From positions 1 to 14,350 of the forward strand of contig JAHYJF010000065.1 in the NCBI GenBank assembly GCA_019428955.1: 14,350 nt of DNA, written 5' to 3'. This DNA comes from Burkholderiaceae bacterium (lineage in GTDB: Bacteria; Pseudomonadota; Gammaproteobacteria; Burkholderiales; Burkholderiaceae_E). The position numbers were made by a program, and so were the translations under genes. The notes beneath the pieces are model-generated. The model was given only the letters and a program-made list of their open reading frames with translations, was not told the origin of the DNA and did no database searches. This document shows, in pieces, positions 13,603 to 14,350 of this stretch; the stretch's first letter is position 1, and each line of letters starts with the position of its first letter.

Positions 13603-14350
13603 GTGGCAGCAAGGATTAGGAAAATCACCGGTAACGGCCCGGTCGCCGTAACGCGTCCGGCGCAGCAAGTGACTGCGCTCGCGGACCAGGACCAAGGCGC
13701 CGATTATATCGAAGCGGCGGAAGGTGACGCGGGCGGCGACGTTTTACCGCTGTTATTGGGCGCCGCCGGCGCTGCCGGCGAGAGGCTCGACCGCTTTCTC
13801 GCTGCCAGGCTCCCGCAGTACTCGCGCACCCGGTTGCAGCGCTGGATCGCGCTGGGTGCGGTCTACAGCGACGATCGGGTGCTCGCCGCCAAGACCAGGT
13901 TGTCGGGCGCAGAGCGCATCGTGGTCGAACCGCAGCCCCTCGAGGCCGAGCGCTCGTTCCGGCCCGAGCCGGTCCCCCTGGTGCTCGTCGACGAAGACCG
14001 CAACCTGATCGTGCTCGACAAGCCGGTCGGGTTGGTGGTGCATCCGGGAGCGGGCAACTGGAGTGGCACGCTGATGAATGGATTGCTGCACCGCTGGCCT
14101 GAACTGGCGCAGCTGCCGCGAGCGGGCATTGTCCATCGGCTCGACAAGGACACCAGCGGTCTGATGGTGGTCGCCCACAACGAGGCGACGCGCGGGGCGC
14201 TGATCGAACAGCTGGCAACGCGGGCCATGTCGCGACGCTACCTGGCGCTGGTGACTGGGGCGCCCGCCGATAGCGGCAGCGTCGCGACGGCTATCGGGCG
14301 TGATCCCGGCAACCGGCTGCGCATGGCGGTGGTTGCCGAGGCGCGGGGGC
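13603..14350 (+). CDS. rluD: 23S rRNA pseudouridine synthase RluD, N-terminal part (runs off right edge)
   Basis: Converts uridines 1911, 1915 and 1917 in helix 69 of 23S rRNA to pseudouridine (E. coli numbering). An S4 RNA-binding domain starts at GERLDRFLAARLPQYSRTRL (from about 13786). The catalytic domain shows LDKPVGLVVHPG and the RluA-family signature GIVHRLDKDTSGLMV, whose catalytic aspartate is the codon 14143-14145. GRDPGNRLRMAV near the edge favours RluD over RluA or RluC. The gene is cut by the window edge. The start is uncertain: GTG 13603 and GTG 13669 are both in frame and neither has a clear ribosome binding site; the wider choice is given. The roughly 40-60 residue N-terminal extension, acidic in its second half, is poorly conserved in the family. 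Divergent from bamD. Confidence 0.9.
   Translation, partial: MAARIRKITGNGPVAVTRPAQQVTALADQDQGADYIEAAEGDAGGDVLPLLLGAAGAAGERLDRFLAARLPQYSRTRLQRWIALGAVYSDDRVLAAKTRLSGAERIVVEPQPLEAERSFRPEPVPLVLVDEDRNLIVLDKPVGLVVHPGAGNWSGTLMNGLLHRWPELAQLPRAGIVHRLDKDTSGLMVVAHNEATRGALIEQLATRAMSRRYLALVTGAPADSGSVATAIGRDPGNRLRMAVVAEARG
13703..13708 (-). promoter_or_regulatory. Candidate -10 element for bamD
   Basis: A perfect TATAAT on the minus strand about 105 bp upstream of the bamD ATG, in a very GC-rich surrounding. The best -35 at 16 bp spacing is GCGTCA (three of six matches), so the promoter is uncertain. If real, it lies inside the 5' part of the rluD reading frame. Confidence 0.3.

Overview
The window is a GC-rich, densely coding stretch of a proteobacterial chromosome. 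The gene content points to a betaproteobacterium: the malate dehydrogenase is the long, eukaryotic-cytosol-like type (327 aa) usual in that class, and a HutC-type GntR regulator sits beside it next to sdhE, gltA and the 2-oxoglutarate dehydrogenase genes. Rhodocyclales or a relative is my guess from overall flavour; no rRNA or other lineage marker is present. I see no tRNA, CRISPR array, insertion sequence, phage gene or sign of recent transfer.

Layout: (1) 1-1636, minus strand: the N-terminal half of methylisocitrate lyase (prpB, running off the left edge), then a terminator-like hairpin, then malate dehydrogenase (mdh). (2) 1637-1903: a divergent control region with a good sigma70-type promoter for mdh and an imperfect palindrome that may be the operator of the neighbouring regulator. 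(3) 1904-4351, plus strand: gntR, sdhE, gltA, closed by a strong intrinsic terminator at 4379-4423. (4) 4352-4738: a 387-bp gap without a gene, whose right half contains three hairpins and a possible Shine-Dalgarno-sequestering pairing upstream of sucA. (5) 4739-10409: sucA-sucB-lpdA, the complete 2-oxoglutarate dehydrogenase complex, tightly packed. (6) 10424-12787: a promoter, a 71-aa DUF465/YdcH-like protein and an iron-sulfur DinG/YoaA-type helicase. (7) 12784-13599, minus strand: bamD, overlapping the helicase stop codon tail to tail. (8) 13603-14350: rluD, divergent from bamD and cut by the right edge.

The metabolic genes fit together. PrpB releases succinate and pyruvate from methylisocitrate in propionate breakdown. 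Citrate synthase and malate dehydrogenase close the top of the TCA cycle, and SucA/SucB/LpdA carry out the oxidative decarboxylation of 2-oxoglutarate. SdhE is the factor that attaches FAD to SdhA. The most notable feature is an absence: in many betaproteobacteria sdhC-sdhD-sdhA-sdhB lies between this gntR and sdhE, but here 18 bp separate the two genes (87 bp if SdhE starts at the alternative TTG). The assembly factor and regulator remain while the enzyme they serve is missing from the locus.

The right part (helicase, BamD, RluD) is ordinary housekeeping. No clearly new defence or mobile system is present. The points most worth checking are the sdh-less locus, the sucA leader and the mdh/gntR control region.
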